Shown piece by piece: positions 33,401-45,465 of a stretch of 64,000 bases of DNA. Each line of letters begins with the position of its first letter. Position 1 is the first letter of the stretch. The DNA is taken from assembly GCA_037178975.1 (NCBI GenBank), contig JASJZH010000001.1, forward strand, positions 6,494,501 through 6,558,500, given 5' to 3'. The notes under the pieces were generated by a model. The model did no database searches. It had not been told where the DNA came from and was given only the letters and a program-made list of their open reading frames with translations. Source of the stretch: Oscheius tipulae. Taxonomy: Eukaryota > Nematoda > Chromadorea > Rhabditida > Rhabditidae. The translations under genes were made by a program, and so were the position numbers.

Positions 33401-36400
33401 TAATGTATAATGTTATGCGTCGGACCATTCGGTCGAGTCGTTTCGCAGTTCTTCAAGGCGAGAAATTGTCCTCTCGTTTGATTGGCCTTTCGTTGAGGAT
33501 GGCTCCAAATGGGTAGACGGAATACTGCTTGAATCATTTTGTGGTCAAGCCTTCGCCTTTGATAGACTCTTCTTAATCTTACCCGTCCGAGGATTGTTTT
33601 GACCGTCAGATAGAACTTTTTTATTCTGTTGAAATACTAAAGTACAGACGTCTAAGGTAACAGGCATATATAGATAAGTTCTGTTCATGTTCTTGAGATT
33701 ATACCCTTCGAAATTTTGCCTAGTCACATTTTTTATCTTACCCGTTCGAAGGGGAATTTCGCCTATCCAATTCCTTATCTTACCAGTTTCGAATGGAAAA
33801 TTTCTATTCGGAAAGGGGAAACTAGAGCCAATTTTTATATTTATCCAATCTTTATTTATAATACTGAAATTTAATAGTTTTAGATTTTACCCAGTAAAGG
33901 TTGCAGCTTGAGCCAAAGAGACATCGACGATATGTATTACTGTTCGCCTTTTGGAGACCTGTGGTGTTTTCATAGCACAGTATATTGCAAGATGGCTCGA
34001 TACATCCTGTCCATCATCATCTAACCCTAGTCCTACTCACATTTCCGGTCCTAATTACCACCTTCACGCTCCTAAAAGGCCCCCTACTACCCGCTGTAAT
34101 TCGCACTTCTCACATGGCATTAGTCACGCGAGTACTCTCTTGTTTTTCTCCATTCTTTCCTAACCTCCTGCAAAAACGTTCTCTCGTAGATGAATGGCTC
34201 GCTATCCACTCAGCCACCTATTGTACTCCGACCGCGTGTAATCACAGTAAAAGACAATCATCAGCCGCGAGCCCGGGCGCCGGTCTATAGGATTACGGCA
34301 ATTCGACACTCGGCCTACTGTAAGTATCAGTAATTGGGGGATCTGTATAGATATATGTGTTTTTTAACATGTTTGTTTCAGATTCCTCGTCCGATGACGA
34401 TGACAGCAATCGGGGTTCGAGTGGGCGAAGTACGAGGGAACGGAGGAAGAAAGGCAAGATTATTCGCTTCTTTTTATATACGAGTCAATTTAGCTGCCAC
34501 TCAAACAAACGGGTCTTCTCATCAGTCCGAAAAAGCACTGCCACCAGCACCGGCGGAGAATGGAGCTGTTGAGGCCATGTTGAGACGGGTTCGCGAACAG
34601 CACGATCGAAATATACAGGTTCGTTTTTTGGACTGACCTTGTCCCTTCATGGTCATGAGAAAATGTTCTTCTCTATACTTAGAGATCGGAAAAAAGCAGG
34701 GAGATAAGCTATCGGATGAAATCCGAACCCATCCCCTCCCCTTTTTGCTAGTAGTATACTGCCCTTTCAGTCAAAACTCTCTCCCAATTGAAAAGTGAAT
34801 TGAATTGACGGAGATTGCTCGTTAGAGGCAGCCCTGCATATCATTATTTGTCTCTCACTCTGATCCACCAAGAGACTAATAGTCTCCGTTTCAGATTCAA
34901 CGCGATGTGGACATTGCACTACGACTGAAAGATATACAAGTGGACAAGCGGGTCTCGAGGCATAGCAGAAGTTTCCAGACAGATTCCTTGGAGAAGGTGC
35001 CTTCCGATGAGGTCGTCTATGTGAATACACAGCTGACGGAGAAGGATCTCGAAATCCCGTCTACTGGAGATTACCAGAACGCTATTCTGCGTAAGATCAA
35101 CTTTCCACTTTTTTTTTTCCAAAAGATCAAAAACTTAAACCCTCTAAAGATCCCGACATTTTGAGATTGAAAAGGATTTAGAGTCTGCAGATTTAAAGAG
35201 ATTCACTTGATCACACAGTTGTTTAAACATCCAAAATAGACCTAAGTCTGACTAATTCCTGCCCAGATCATCACGAAAACTGTGCCTATTAGCCGTGTTC
35301 TCTCTATTGGCGGCGGCACCCCGTTATCACCTCCTAGTTTTACAGCAGTCCGACTGTTTCTAGCCACACATTTGTGACGGTTACGCAACATTCCATTTTG
35401 TCATCGTGTTTACAAATCTCCTCTTTTCAGCGATCCATCAGTCGAAGAAGGTCTCGCTCAAGATTCAACAGGCACAGATCAACCTGCAGGTGGGTTTCTT
35501 CGAGATCAAAGAGGAACTATAGTCTGTTGAAATGTGATCAATCAGGGGGTCTGGATAGTGGAGTTACAACGGGCAAGAAAATCTTGACCGGGAGCAGCGG
35601 AGCGTCTTTACGACCACTGTGACCCCGAGATATGTCCACAGATATCTTCGACTCTTTCCCTCGGAAATCAACTGGAATGTGGCGGTGTCTGATCCTGCCA
35701 AAGCTGTAACACTAACTGCGAACATTCTCCAGTTACAGCCTAGCAGCCAGTTCGTTTTAACATTTTGCTGTTTAGACTTTTAAAGTAGTTTCAAACATGA
35801 CTCACTCCCTGGCACAGAACCATCAAAGCCATTTTATTGTTCCGTGCTAATGCTCTGTAAAGAATGGGAAAGACATTCATTGTCCCAGAAACATCTATGC
35901 TCTGTTCTCTGTAAGACATCTGGCACAAGAGCCATGGCCATCATCTGCAAAAACGCTAGCAAACCTATCTTCCTCGACTCTAGCTCAAGTATTCAGTCCC
36001 TTCCTCTCGTCTATCTATTTTATCGGACAGCTGGACACGCCAAAAAAACTTTACATTCCGTTCTCAGCCCATTATCATCGTGTTCCCGGAAACCAGTTGT
36101 GTGCTCCAGATATCGGCGGGAGATCTGCTAGTCGACTTCGACCTCTGGCTGCTTCTTCCAGCTAAACACATATGGAACGCGACTCTTGCACACAGCCCCC
36201 TCTCTTTTTCCCAATCACGTGTGGAGCCACAGGTCCCACCCCTGCGGTCATTTCTTTCTCTCAGCTGATATCTCTTGTTCGTGCCGTAGGACAGCTGCTG
36301 CCAGTCGGTTATCTCGTGTTTTTTCGAGCCTCTCACTCGTGTGTAATTAGCCAAAGGTGCGGTCGCCAGTCTTTATTTGAGCATCACGGCTACCAGCACC

Positions 36401-39400
36401 TGACCGGCAGCCAAGTGCCAGCTATAATTTGCCTTTTTTGAACAAACCGGATCCCTTATCCACTCTTTCTTTCGATATGCCAAATATAGTGTTCTCGCCA
36501 AGTTAGACATTTACTAACTGTCTCTCCAATTCCAGCAACTTTCTATGCTGAGACTGACTTTCACAGACAAGCATAACCTCAGTTATCCGAAATAACAAAC
36601 AAGATGTTTATGTGGCTAGCCCATGCCAGACTTTCAAACAAAATGACTATACCAACTGTTCTTCCTCATTACCTCATCTCAAATACCTTCTTGTTTATCT
36701 TTGTCCAACCTCCCGATCGATTCAGATCTGGCTCTCTATGTCCAGAGCTGAGCCATCTCCTTATGCCGTCACTCGGATATGTTTTCCCACCTTGGCCCTC
36801 CAGCAAAAGGGAAGAGCTTCCCCAGCCGTGGGATCCTATCGTCGTCTGGCGAGTCACAACCATCAAGATTATCTGAACGAGCGCCACTCGAGAAAAGCTG
36901 CCTCTTTGAAGGAAAGAAAGGCCAAAGCGGCTGAAAGACAACGTCTCGAGCAGGAGGAACAAGTCACGAGGAAGATTTCGGATGTGATTGCAGCTCTCCC
37001 TCAACAAAACAGTTTCGATTCCGAGGATGGAGCTCTGCGGAAAGTATCATCGTGTCCACATTCCGTTGGAACAATCAGTGCCAGCTCCAGTTTCGTCCGA
37101 CTGCCTGGAGTCTACCACTCGCCGAGTAGTTCGAGAGAGGAGTACAGCGACATGAGCGAGTATACCGTCCCGTGGGATTGTATTCGACCAGCTTGCAACA
37201 ATAACGAGAAGGAAGAAGTTGACAGAAACTATAGCATAAGGATGGGGCGTCGGGGCAGGATGTCGGTCAAGAAACTCAACTGGCTGGTGAGTTCTGATGA
37301 AGACAAACTGTAATGTATGACTCACTAAAACTGTCTGGTAACACTAAAAAAACAGATCCATTTCAACAGACTGTAGCAATCAAAACCTTTGAAAGTTTTC
37401 CGATACAATCAACTTTTTCAGCGCCCGAAGAGCAAACCACTTCACGAGTTCTACAACGACGACGATGCCGAGCTAGAAGGTGAGTTTCGACTTTGATTTC
37501 TCTCGCTCTGAACCTTCATCGATAATCCCAGCGGCGAGTCTTTTTTGTCTGCGACCCCGGTGTCAGCTGCCCAGATAGATGATAGATGCTGCTGACCTGG
37601 CCTCCAGTCGCAAACGAGCCTCAAATTCCTTCGGCTGACAAATTGATAGGGTCGATGAGACAAGCAAATTTACAGCCATGGCTAAAATGGTCGATCCGGA
37701 GGCCCCGAGGCCGGAGGGAAATCTGATGGTGCCGGTCAGAGGGGAGAGTACTGCTGTTAATGGACAGACACTGCCAAGGAGTATTGACAGGTAGGTTCGA
37801 GTATGAATTTAACAGAAACTCTGCTAAGGGGAACCAATCACAGCTGCACTATTTTGCAAGCAAAAAACGCCGAGAGCGGCATGTTTTATGCGCATGAAAA
37901 TCGGCACAGCTGTGCATCCATCCTTCGGAACAGCTTGAATTCATCGATGCAAAGATGACGGATGGGACATGTTCAGTCATTAATGGATTTCAGTGCTCTG
38001 CTCCGATTCGGCACATCGACTCCGAAGAATGTCGTCGGGATGGTACTCGACCAAGCCGGAAAGACGCAGGAACAGCTGACCTACGGTGAGTACATGCCTC
38101 TTAACATTTTGTTCCGAGGCCGAGATGACAGCTTCGACATTTTATCGGACATCCCGGAAGTCTGACAGACTCTTTGGGTGTAAAAATGAACAAGAGTTGT
38201 TGTTTCAGCAAAACTACTGTCGCGGTCGGGCAAAGTGGCCTTTATGCTGCTGAATAAGACGATCTCTGTGGGAAAGGACAGCTCAAAAGTGCCCATCTGC
38301 AAGCCAGGAGATAGAGTGGCTTTGATCTACCCGAACACGGATCCGATCTCCTTCCTGTCAGCTTTCTACGGATGTATCTTGGCCGGAGTCGTGCCCGTCC
38401 CGATGGAAGTCCCTTTGACCAAAAGAGACGCTGGCATCCAACAGCTAGGATTTCTTTTGGGCAGCTGTGGAGTCAGAGTGGCTTTGACATCCGAAGCATG
38501 TTACAAGGTTGAAATTCTTAAAATATTTTTCTAAACGACGCTTATAGGGTCTTCCGAAGACAGCGGCTGTGCCCACGGGACCATCAACAATTCCTTCGGG
38601 ATCGAACAGTCTAACAGGTCAGGCCACTGAGATTGTGGACTTCAAAGGCTGGCCGAGATTGTATTGGGTCACGACGGAACATCTTCCTCGACCACCACGA
38701 GACTGGTCGCCTGCTCAGAGGGTGGCGGACGAGAGCACAGCTTACATTGAGTATTCTGTGGACAAGGATGGAGCTGTGAAGGGAGTCTGTGTTTCGAGGC
38801 AAGCTATGCTATCCCACTGTCGATCAATCACAACCGCGATGGAGTATCAAGAAGGCGATACGATGATCTGTGTGGTGGATTTCAAGAGAGAAGTTGGACT
38901 CTGGCATGGTGTTCTCGCGAGTGTCTTCAATGGAATGAGGGTCCTATTCGTCCCATATTCCGTCATGAAGATCAACCCGGCTGTTTGGATGCACGTCGGG
39001 ACCAAACTACAAGCCAGTGCGGCCCTTGTCAAGTCTCGTGATCTTCATTGGGGTCTCTTGGCCTCAAAGGATCAGCAGACAATCAATCTGACAGGTCTTC
39101 GCTCTCTTGTCGTGGCAGACGGAGCCAATCCTTGGTCTCTGTCCTCATGTGATCAGTTCTCCGAGCAGTTTGCCAAATACGGACTGAGACCGGATGCCAT
39201 GTGTCCCTGTGCTGGAAGCTCCGAGACCGGTACGATTTCCTTAAGAAGAAGAACCCCTGTCGGGATCAGTGGAAGTGGACGAGGTGTACTGAAGATGCAG
39301 GCCCTAAGTCACGGGGTGGTGAGAGTTGACAGTGAGGATTCCATCACGAGTCTGGTCATACAGGTATCCTTGGATTCTTTTTCAACTAAACCAAGTATAT

Positions 39401-42369
39401 TTAGGACGCCGGAACAGTTATACCCGGAGGAGTAGTGGTAGTGGTCAAGCAATCAGGGCCACCGCGTCTGTGTAAAGCGGACGAAGTTGGAGAGATTGCC
39501 ATCTGTGCTCATTCTACAGGACATGCCTATTGGGGGCTGGATGGACAGTCGACTAGCACCTTCAAGGTCGAACCTTTGGGAGCAGATGATCGTCCTCTTG
39601 GTCCTCTTCAGTACGTCCGAAGTGGAATGATTGGCTTCATGGGACCGGTGAGTTTTCTTCCCTTTCGAATTCATTTGATACGGTTTTAGGACGGAATGGT
39701 TTTCGTGGTGGGACGCCGAGCCAATCAGTTGTCCGTCTCTGGTCGTCAACACTCTTCCGATGATATCATAGCCACCGTCCTAGCTGTCGAGCCGATGAAG
39801 TTCATATACCGAGGACGGATAGCAGTATTTTCTGTAAATGTCTTGAGAGACGAGAGGATCATCATTGTGGCGGAGCAGAAGCCAGGAAGCAGCGAAGACG
39901 ACGCGTTCAATGTAAGCATTCTTATTTGATTGTTTTAAAAAGAGCCGTTCCAGTGGATGGCAAAAGTTATCCAAGCGACGGAAACCATTCATCAAGTCAG
40001 CATCTACTGTTTGGCTTTGGTCGCCGCCAACCAACTTCCGAAGACTCCTCTGGGAGGAATCCACAACTCGGAGACCAGACAACGCTTTTTGAATGGAGAC
40101 CTTCATCCCTGTACCATCACGATGTGTCCACACAACTGTGTTCTGAATCTGCCAAAGCCCAGAGAACGACAGTCAGACGTGGGACCGGCTGCCATCTTTG
40201 TCGGAAACATCGTTCAAGGCGTTCGCATCGCCGGAGCACAGGGACGGAGTCTGGGAAATGAGGAAGATGTCAGTTCTTACAAGATGCGGTGACAAACTTT
40301 CAAATTTCAGAACTTTACAATGATGGATGTGCTTCGATCACGGGCCGCCTCGTCTCCGGACCATCGTCTCTTTACGCTGGTGACCAACAAGAACCCCGAG
40401 CAAGATAGCTTGACCTGTTCCGGTCTTCTCAAGTAACTTTTCCTACGAATCTCCTTCATCTCTGTCTTTCAGAAAAGCCGAGAGGGTGGGTGCTCTTTTG
40501 ACAGAACGAGCCCGACTGAACCCTGGAGACCATGTTGCTCTCATTTTCCCACCGGGCACCGATTTGATTGTGGCCTTCTATGGCTGTCTCTCTGCCGGAG
40601 TCGTTCCTGTCTGTATTCGACCACCTCAGGCCTCCAATCTCCAGGCAACACTCTCATTCGTGAGACTGATCGTCGACGCCTCTCAATCAGTGGCGATTTT
40701 GTCCAACTCAACAATCTGCAAACTTTTAAGAGTTTGTTTGGTAAATCACAGAGAAAAAGCAGTTCTTTCAGAGTAAAGAGGCTGCTCACAGTGTCGATGC
40801 CAAAGTCTGGCCACTAGTCTTGGACATGGAGGATCTTCCCTCTTCGATCAAGCGGAAAACCAAGGATTCTACTCCAGAGAGACGAGGACACGACAAATGC
40901 TATCTCGACTTTACTCTGAGCACGACTGGTCAAGTAGCCGGAGCAGTGGTCAGCACAATTGGAGCGACGAGCCTGTGCAAGAGTCTCAAACTGGCCTGTG
41001 AGCTGTATCCTTCCCGTCATGTCGTACTCTGTCTCGATCCGTACTCTGGAATTGAGTTCGCTCTTTGGTGTCTCTCCAGCGTCTACTCTGGTCATCACAC
41101 GACTCTCATCCCACCGTCAGAAGTCGAAGCTCAGCCTGCTCTTTGGCTGACCACAGTGTCTAACGTGAAAGCCAGAGACACATTCACAAGTTACAACATT
41201 ATGGATCTTTGTGTGCGAGACTTGACCAATCAGGTGCCGGCTCTCAAAGAGAAACAGGTCAATCTCTCCTGTGTCCGCACCTGCGTGGCTGTAGCCGAAG
41301 GACGTCCAAGAACCTCGTTGGTTCATGCCTTCAGTCGAATTTTTGCCCCTCTCGGACTTCAGTCTCGATCAGTTTCGACCTCCTTTGGATGCCGAGTCAA
41401 TCCAGCCATCTGTATGCAAGGAGCTTCGGGACCAGACCCATCAACAGTCTATGTCGATGCTCGTGCTTTGAGAAACGATCGAGTGACACTGGTCGGGAAA
41501 GGAGCACCTCATAGTCTGCCTCTGATGGAAAGTGGAAAGATTATGCCAGGAGTGAAAATTGTCATTGCTAATCCAGAGACAAGAGGACAGTGTGCTGACT
41601 CTCATCTTGGAGAGATTTGGATTTCGAGTCCTCACAACGCGATGGGCTACTCGACTGGTGGAGAAGAGACTAGCACTTTTACTGACCACTTCACAGCCAA
41701 GCTGACTACCGGCGACACAAAATCCAGGTAATAGAACTCTCCTCTCTATCCCAACAAATATTTCAGGTTCGCAAGGACGGGCTATCTCGGCTTTTTGAGA
41801 CAGACGCAGGCCATCACGGAAGATGGAGAGCTGCACGATGCCGTCTTCGTTGTAGGAGCTCTCGAGGAAACTCTTCTGCTCCGAGGAATGCGCTATCACC
41901 CTGTCGATATCGAGACGACCGTGTCGAGATGTCATAGACTCATCGGAGAATGGTTCGTTATAATTTTTGATAATAGTTCGGCAAGCAACTCCCTCAGTTC
42001 AAATTTTTGGCGAGAACTTGCCAAATCTCCCAAATCACGTTTTTCTGCATTTTTCATGAGGATCTGCATATTCTGACTATGTTTTTCGAGCTCGGGAGAG
42101 AATGGTTCCTTTTCAGTGCCGTCTTCACCTGGAACCATCTGCTCGTCGTGATAGCCGAATGTACTGGCACAGAGTCAGAAGCCTTGGACATCGTCCCAGC
42201 AGTGACTTCGTTCGTTCTCGAGGAGCATCATCTGATTGTCGGAGCAGTGGTCATTGTGGATCCGAAGAGAGTTACGACCAATAGTCGAGGAGAGAAGCAG
42301 CGAAATCAGCTGCGAGATCAGTTCCTGAAGGACCAGCTGAATCCCATTTACGTAGCCTACAACACCTAG
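30414..42369 (+). CDS. dip-2: DIP2 (disco-interacting protein 2)
   Basis: Conserved metazoan protein with an N-terminal DMAP1-binding domain and two tandem adenylate-forming (acyl-CoA synthetase-like) domains, linked to lipid metabolism and neuron morphology. 22 exons join in phase: 30414-30492, 30534-30608, 30649-30738, 31066-31191, 34382-34453, 34494-34618, 34895-35090, 35431-35489, 36726-37286, 37422-37479, 37676-37790, 37994-38085, 38209-38507, 38548-39363, 39405-39647, 39690-39911, 39954-40268, 40311-40432, 40473-40731, 40772-41727, 41767-41952, 42117-42369; 1,772 residues. Diagnostic pieces: ELELSEGDITQKGYEKKR-like start (LDLELSEGDITQKGYEKKR here), HEFYNDDDAELE, GDRVALIYPNTDPISF, KDAG-type hinge, CPCAGSSETGTI, AVEPMKFIYRGRIAVFSV, LPKTPLGGIHNSET, VSTSFGCRVNPAICMQG, SGPDPSTVYVD and the end QLNPIYVAYNT. 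Introns 1, 2 and 5 start with GC. Introns 4 (3.2 kb) and 8 (1.2 kb) are long; intron 4 holds an alternative first exon. Exon 19 could end at 40740 instead. Confidence 0.95.
30842..31027. repeat. MITE-like element in DIP2 intron 3
   Basis: 186 bp with inverted ends of about 43 bp: it starts GTGTGCAGCTACTATCCATG and ends in the near-inverse CCCACGTG/GGGCAGTAGCTGCACAC. The centre is T-rich and non-coding. It fills more than half of the 327 bp intron. The duplication at the ends is unclear. Confidence 0.75.
31745..31800. repeat. fragment similar to the right flank of the 11-13 kb inverted repeat
   Basis: ACAGCTGACTTGTCCCC followed by TCTTGACAT and GACTTGTC matches, in order, the stretch at 13226-13275 (ACAGCTGGCTTGTCCCC, TTTTGACATG, GACAAGACTTG). 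This supports a dispersed repeat family with copies in the chemoreceptor block and in DIP2 intron 4. Confidence 0.4.
34190..34319 (+). CDS. dip-2: probable alternative first exon of DIP2
   Basis: Inside intron 4. ATG at 34190 opens a frame MNGSLSTQPPIVLRPRVITV, then KDNHQPRARAPVYRITAIRH and SAY, with no stop, to a strong donor (ACT/GTAAGTATC) at 34320. It joins in phase to exon 5 at 34382, making Tyr where the long form has Asp. The resulting protein would lack the DMAP1-binding domain but keep both adenylate-forming domains. It also implies an internal promoter within the 3.2 kb intron. Confidence 0.6.
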
Positions 42370-43005
42370 AGAGAAAATAGAAAGATGCATAACACAGTCC
42401 TTATCTCACAGTCCCATTCAGGTATGCCACATATTGCTTTTTAACGGTGCCCACATTGTTCGTTGTCACAGGTATCTTATATTCACACACACCAAACAGC
42501 TTTCCCCTTTTGATCTTGAAACGGGCACAGTATTCACAACTTGTCACACACTGTATGTAAACACGAGAGTAATAAATATTTCTTTTTCGCATCTAGTACT
42601 AAAATCCAACTGAAACTTATAGACATACTGTATGCATACTGTAACTTGAGCCCTAAAGGGGCAAAAGTCAAGCTTGTTTCTGTAGTGAAGTTCCTTTGTT
42701 GGATTCTACAATAGTGTCAAGAATTTGAATAAGAGGAAAAAAACGTCCGGACGTCCAGAGATTCGTTCTCAAATTTCTATGTTCCCACGCATCTATGGAA
42801 CAATAGCTCCTCCATACTCCCGTCTCTTTCAAAGCTACCTTCTGAACATGACCACAGTACTTTTACCATCCCGTCTTGAAAACATTCCCATGATGGGAGA
42901 GAGGTTTGCTTAATCAGGTGTCGTGATGAGTTGTCTCAATTTCATTTCCCTCCCAGACAGCTTTAATTATATGCTCGTCGGTTATTAGACGAAAGAGTTC
43001 CCAAG
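42370..43005. other. intergenic between DIP2 and receptor G
   Basis: Holds the 3' UTR of DIP2 and the promoter of receptor G. No coding frame with family motifs and no repeat seen. Confidence 0.45.
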
Positions 43006-44620
43006 ATGAACACGACCACTGAAGTTCCTTGGCAGAACTACGTCTTTGTTGCCGTTACCGTTCCTAGTTACCTTTTGTATTTTTCTATTCTCTGGATTAT
43101 CATTGGAAGACGTGTCGTGAAGAAGAGATACACTTCCACCTTCTACAGTCTCGTCGTCTCCTTGGTAAGTCTTTATCAATCAGTGATCTTTTTGGGGGAT
43201 ACTTGAAATTTCTATCCTAGTGATCCTGTCCTGCCTTGGCCAAAACACTACGGATTTCTGAAATGTTAGAGCTACCAGCCGTCCTTTTGTCTTATATTTG
43301 TATTGAAAACAGCCGGCTGGCCCGGTACCCCATTAGCAGAAGCTCCCAACTTCCAGAGCTAAATTATCAACTAACACTGGACATGGCGGGGCTTGCCACC
43401 TTTGGCTCGTAGTGACGGACGGACGGACACCATTGTGTTTTATTAGTAGAGAGATTAGGACTGGTGTTAATTGTGAGACACATTGGTTAGCCGGTACCAA
43501 AAACAATAAGTATGAGTCATGTTCCCATTCCATGATTTCCCAGACAGAGAACAACAAAGCCTACGTAACTGGAAACGAAGGAAATGAGTTTTTCTCCTGT
43601 TCCTGGTCAACCTCAGAAAGAAAACTTTGACTTTTCCAGGGAGTAGCAGATATCTTTTCGACAAGTGCCATATTCTTCCTGTACATTCTGAGAACATGTA
43701 ATGTTGCCACATCGTTCTATTGGAACAATTCGACCTGGCTGGCTCCCCTGACGTAGGGAGGTTCCGAAGACGAAGCAATACGGGTATTCAGGTACAACTC
43801 GGCTATTTTCGGCACGATGGTTCGTCTGTTCGGAGCGCTGTTGATCGCTCTTCAAAGGTACACGACAGTCTGTTTCGACAACTCTGCCTGGAGCAAGCGC
43901 CTCTCCGAATTGCCTCTACTCATTGTATTTCTGATTCATTGGATACCTCCCATCCTCTGCTCTCTCCCAGTTTCGATCAATCTGGAAAAAAGCTTCATGG
44001 GCCCTAATGATATGCGCATCAAGATCAGATCAGACGATGCCCAGTTGGCTTCTTTGCTTCAAAACCTCTTTGTCTTCATCACCTTCATAATCTCCGCCTA
44101 CTGCTACATTCAAATCTTCCGTCTTTTGGTCAGGACTAAATGGTCGACTGGATCGTGAGTTGGATTACAAGACCTCAATGTTTCCTGTTTTAGAAGCAGG
44201 TCTCGGGAGATACGTCTTTCTGTCGTCGCCCTGGGCCAGGGGTTCAGTTTCTTGATCACATTTGCCTACTATCTTGCCCAATACATTTTCTCACAAACTG
44301 GCAGTGTATGTCAACACAATTTGCTTGGGAAATATAGTTATTTTAAGAATCTGAGCAATGAAATCCGCCCGTATTTCATCTTCGTCACAGCCTTCGAATC
44401 GTACTGGAACCCATGGGTCTACGTGGCGTTGAATGCCGACCTCCGTTCCGAGTTCAGACGTCTTTATAGAAAGACGCGAGGACAAGAAGAGTCTACTGTA
44501 AGTCGAGAAGTAAATATACAAACTTATTCCTTTTTTTAGGGAGGAGCATCCAGTCAGGCACCACAAACTATACCAAAGACATCTGTACATTCATCCACGA
44601 GAACCGCTTACTGCAATTGA
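43006..44620 (+). CDS. Srv-like 7TM chemoreceptor G
   Basis: Intact paralogue. Exons in phase: 43006-43164, 43640-43752, 43792-44154, 44194-44305, 44348-44497, 44540-44620. Motifs: VPWQNYVF, KKRYTSTFYSLVVSL, GVADIFSTS, FYWNNSTWLAP, VRLFGALLIALQRYTTVCF, HWIPPILCSLP, MGPNDMRIKI, SYWNPWVYVALN. Exon lengths 113, 363 and 112 are identical to receptor C, placing the two in one structural subgroup. Intron 1 (475 bp) contains a candidate repeat with CGGACGGACGGACACC. The tail is Ser/Thr/Gln-rich, as in the other members. It is separated from receptors A-E by DIP2 and other genes, so the family is dispersed over at least 40 kb. Confidence 0.78.
43315..43460. repeat. candidate interspersed repeat in intron 1 of receptor G
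   Basis: GCCGGCTGGCCCGGTACC ... GTGACGGACGGACGGACACC followed by a TTTTATTAGTAGAGA end has the look of a tail-ended short interspersed repeat. Only one copy is in the window, so this rests on composition alone. Confidence 0.25.
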
Positions 44621-44837
44621 AACTGTGTTCAATGAAGGATTTTGTTTCTCTTTCCGAAGTTCTGAGCATGTAGAGATGAAGTTCACTGAAGTTTTTTGCA
44701 AACAATCCTACATTCGCTTCTGAGACAAAGTCCGACAAAGTCTTCCAGTCTTGTAACCAAGAACCGACTTACTTCATAAATAGTTACATTAAAAGTTATA
44801 ATCTATCTATCATGTGCTAGCCCTTTCGATCCGTTTG

Positions 44838-45465
44838 ATGGGCGCTGAAGCTCCTTGGGAGAGCCATGCGTTCCTCGCAGTCAGTGTGTCCAGCTATCTC
44901 TCATATCTGGCTGTTCTCTTCATTGTCATCTTTGGACGAGACATCGACATTTCACTTCCACATTCTTTAGTCTTCTCATTTCACTGGTCACAGCTTGATG
45001 ACAGAGAGACACTTTTGTAGAACATGGTGAGACGGGCGTAAGGTGGACTATGCGGAGGTGCCATTTTGACTTTGAAGTGCGCACCAACTCGTATAACATA
45101 GAGACTGCGTATTTCTCCAAAATTTTATGATAATACACGTTAAGTCTTCATCCCGTTCATCAAAGATGAGAGTTGACAATAGCAAAAACAAGACAGCTTT
45201 CTTAGAACAAAGTCGACTACAAATATGAGCGTCCTGGTCAATTATTTGCGCCCCATGACTCTTCTGACATCCTTCAACTCTTATTGGAACCCATGGATCT
45301 ACATTCTTCTCAACAGCGGAGCTTGTGCAAAATTCTCTCGTCTGCTTATTTTTTCCAGAGGGAGTGAGAGCTCCACAGTAAGTATTCAAGTCTTCTCCCC
45401 AAACTGAATTATTTCAGGGATTAAGTCAAACTAGGAACGTCCTGCCGAAGAGAACAAGGCCATAA
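44838..45465 (+). pseudogene. Srv-like receptor pseudogene H
   Basis: Exon 1 (44838-44987) starts MGAEAPWESHAFLAVSVSSY like receptor G, but shifts frame near 44940. After the shift the other frame reads HFTSTFFSLLISL, the normal exon 1 end, followed by a GTCACA donor. TM2 to TM6 are missing: in their place lie half a MITE and unmatched sequence. The C-terminal exon (about 45208-45378) gives NYLRPMTLLTSFNSYWNPWIYILLN and a last exon (45418-45465) the typical tail ending KRTRP. So it is a deleted and frameshifted copy adjacent to its likely parent G. Confidence 0.75.
45029..45120. repeat. half copy of the 51.5 kb MITE family
   Basis: GAGACGGGCGTAAGGTGGAC, then TATGCGGAGGTGCCATTTTG and TCGTATAACATAGAGACTGCG, matches 51531-51620 in order. 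The right half with the opposite terminal repeat is absent. It lies within the deleted middle of pseudogene H. Confidence 0.75.

Noticed and set aside
31648-33911. Open frames within DIP2 intron 4
   Set aside because: They lie inside an intron defined by in-phase flanking exons, except the 34190 exon, which alone joins exon 5 in phase and was kept.
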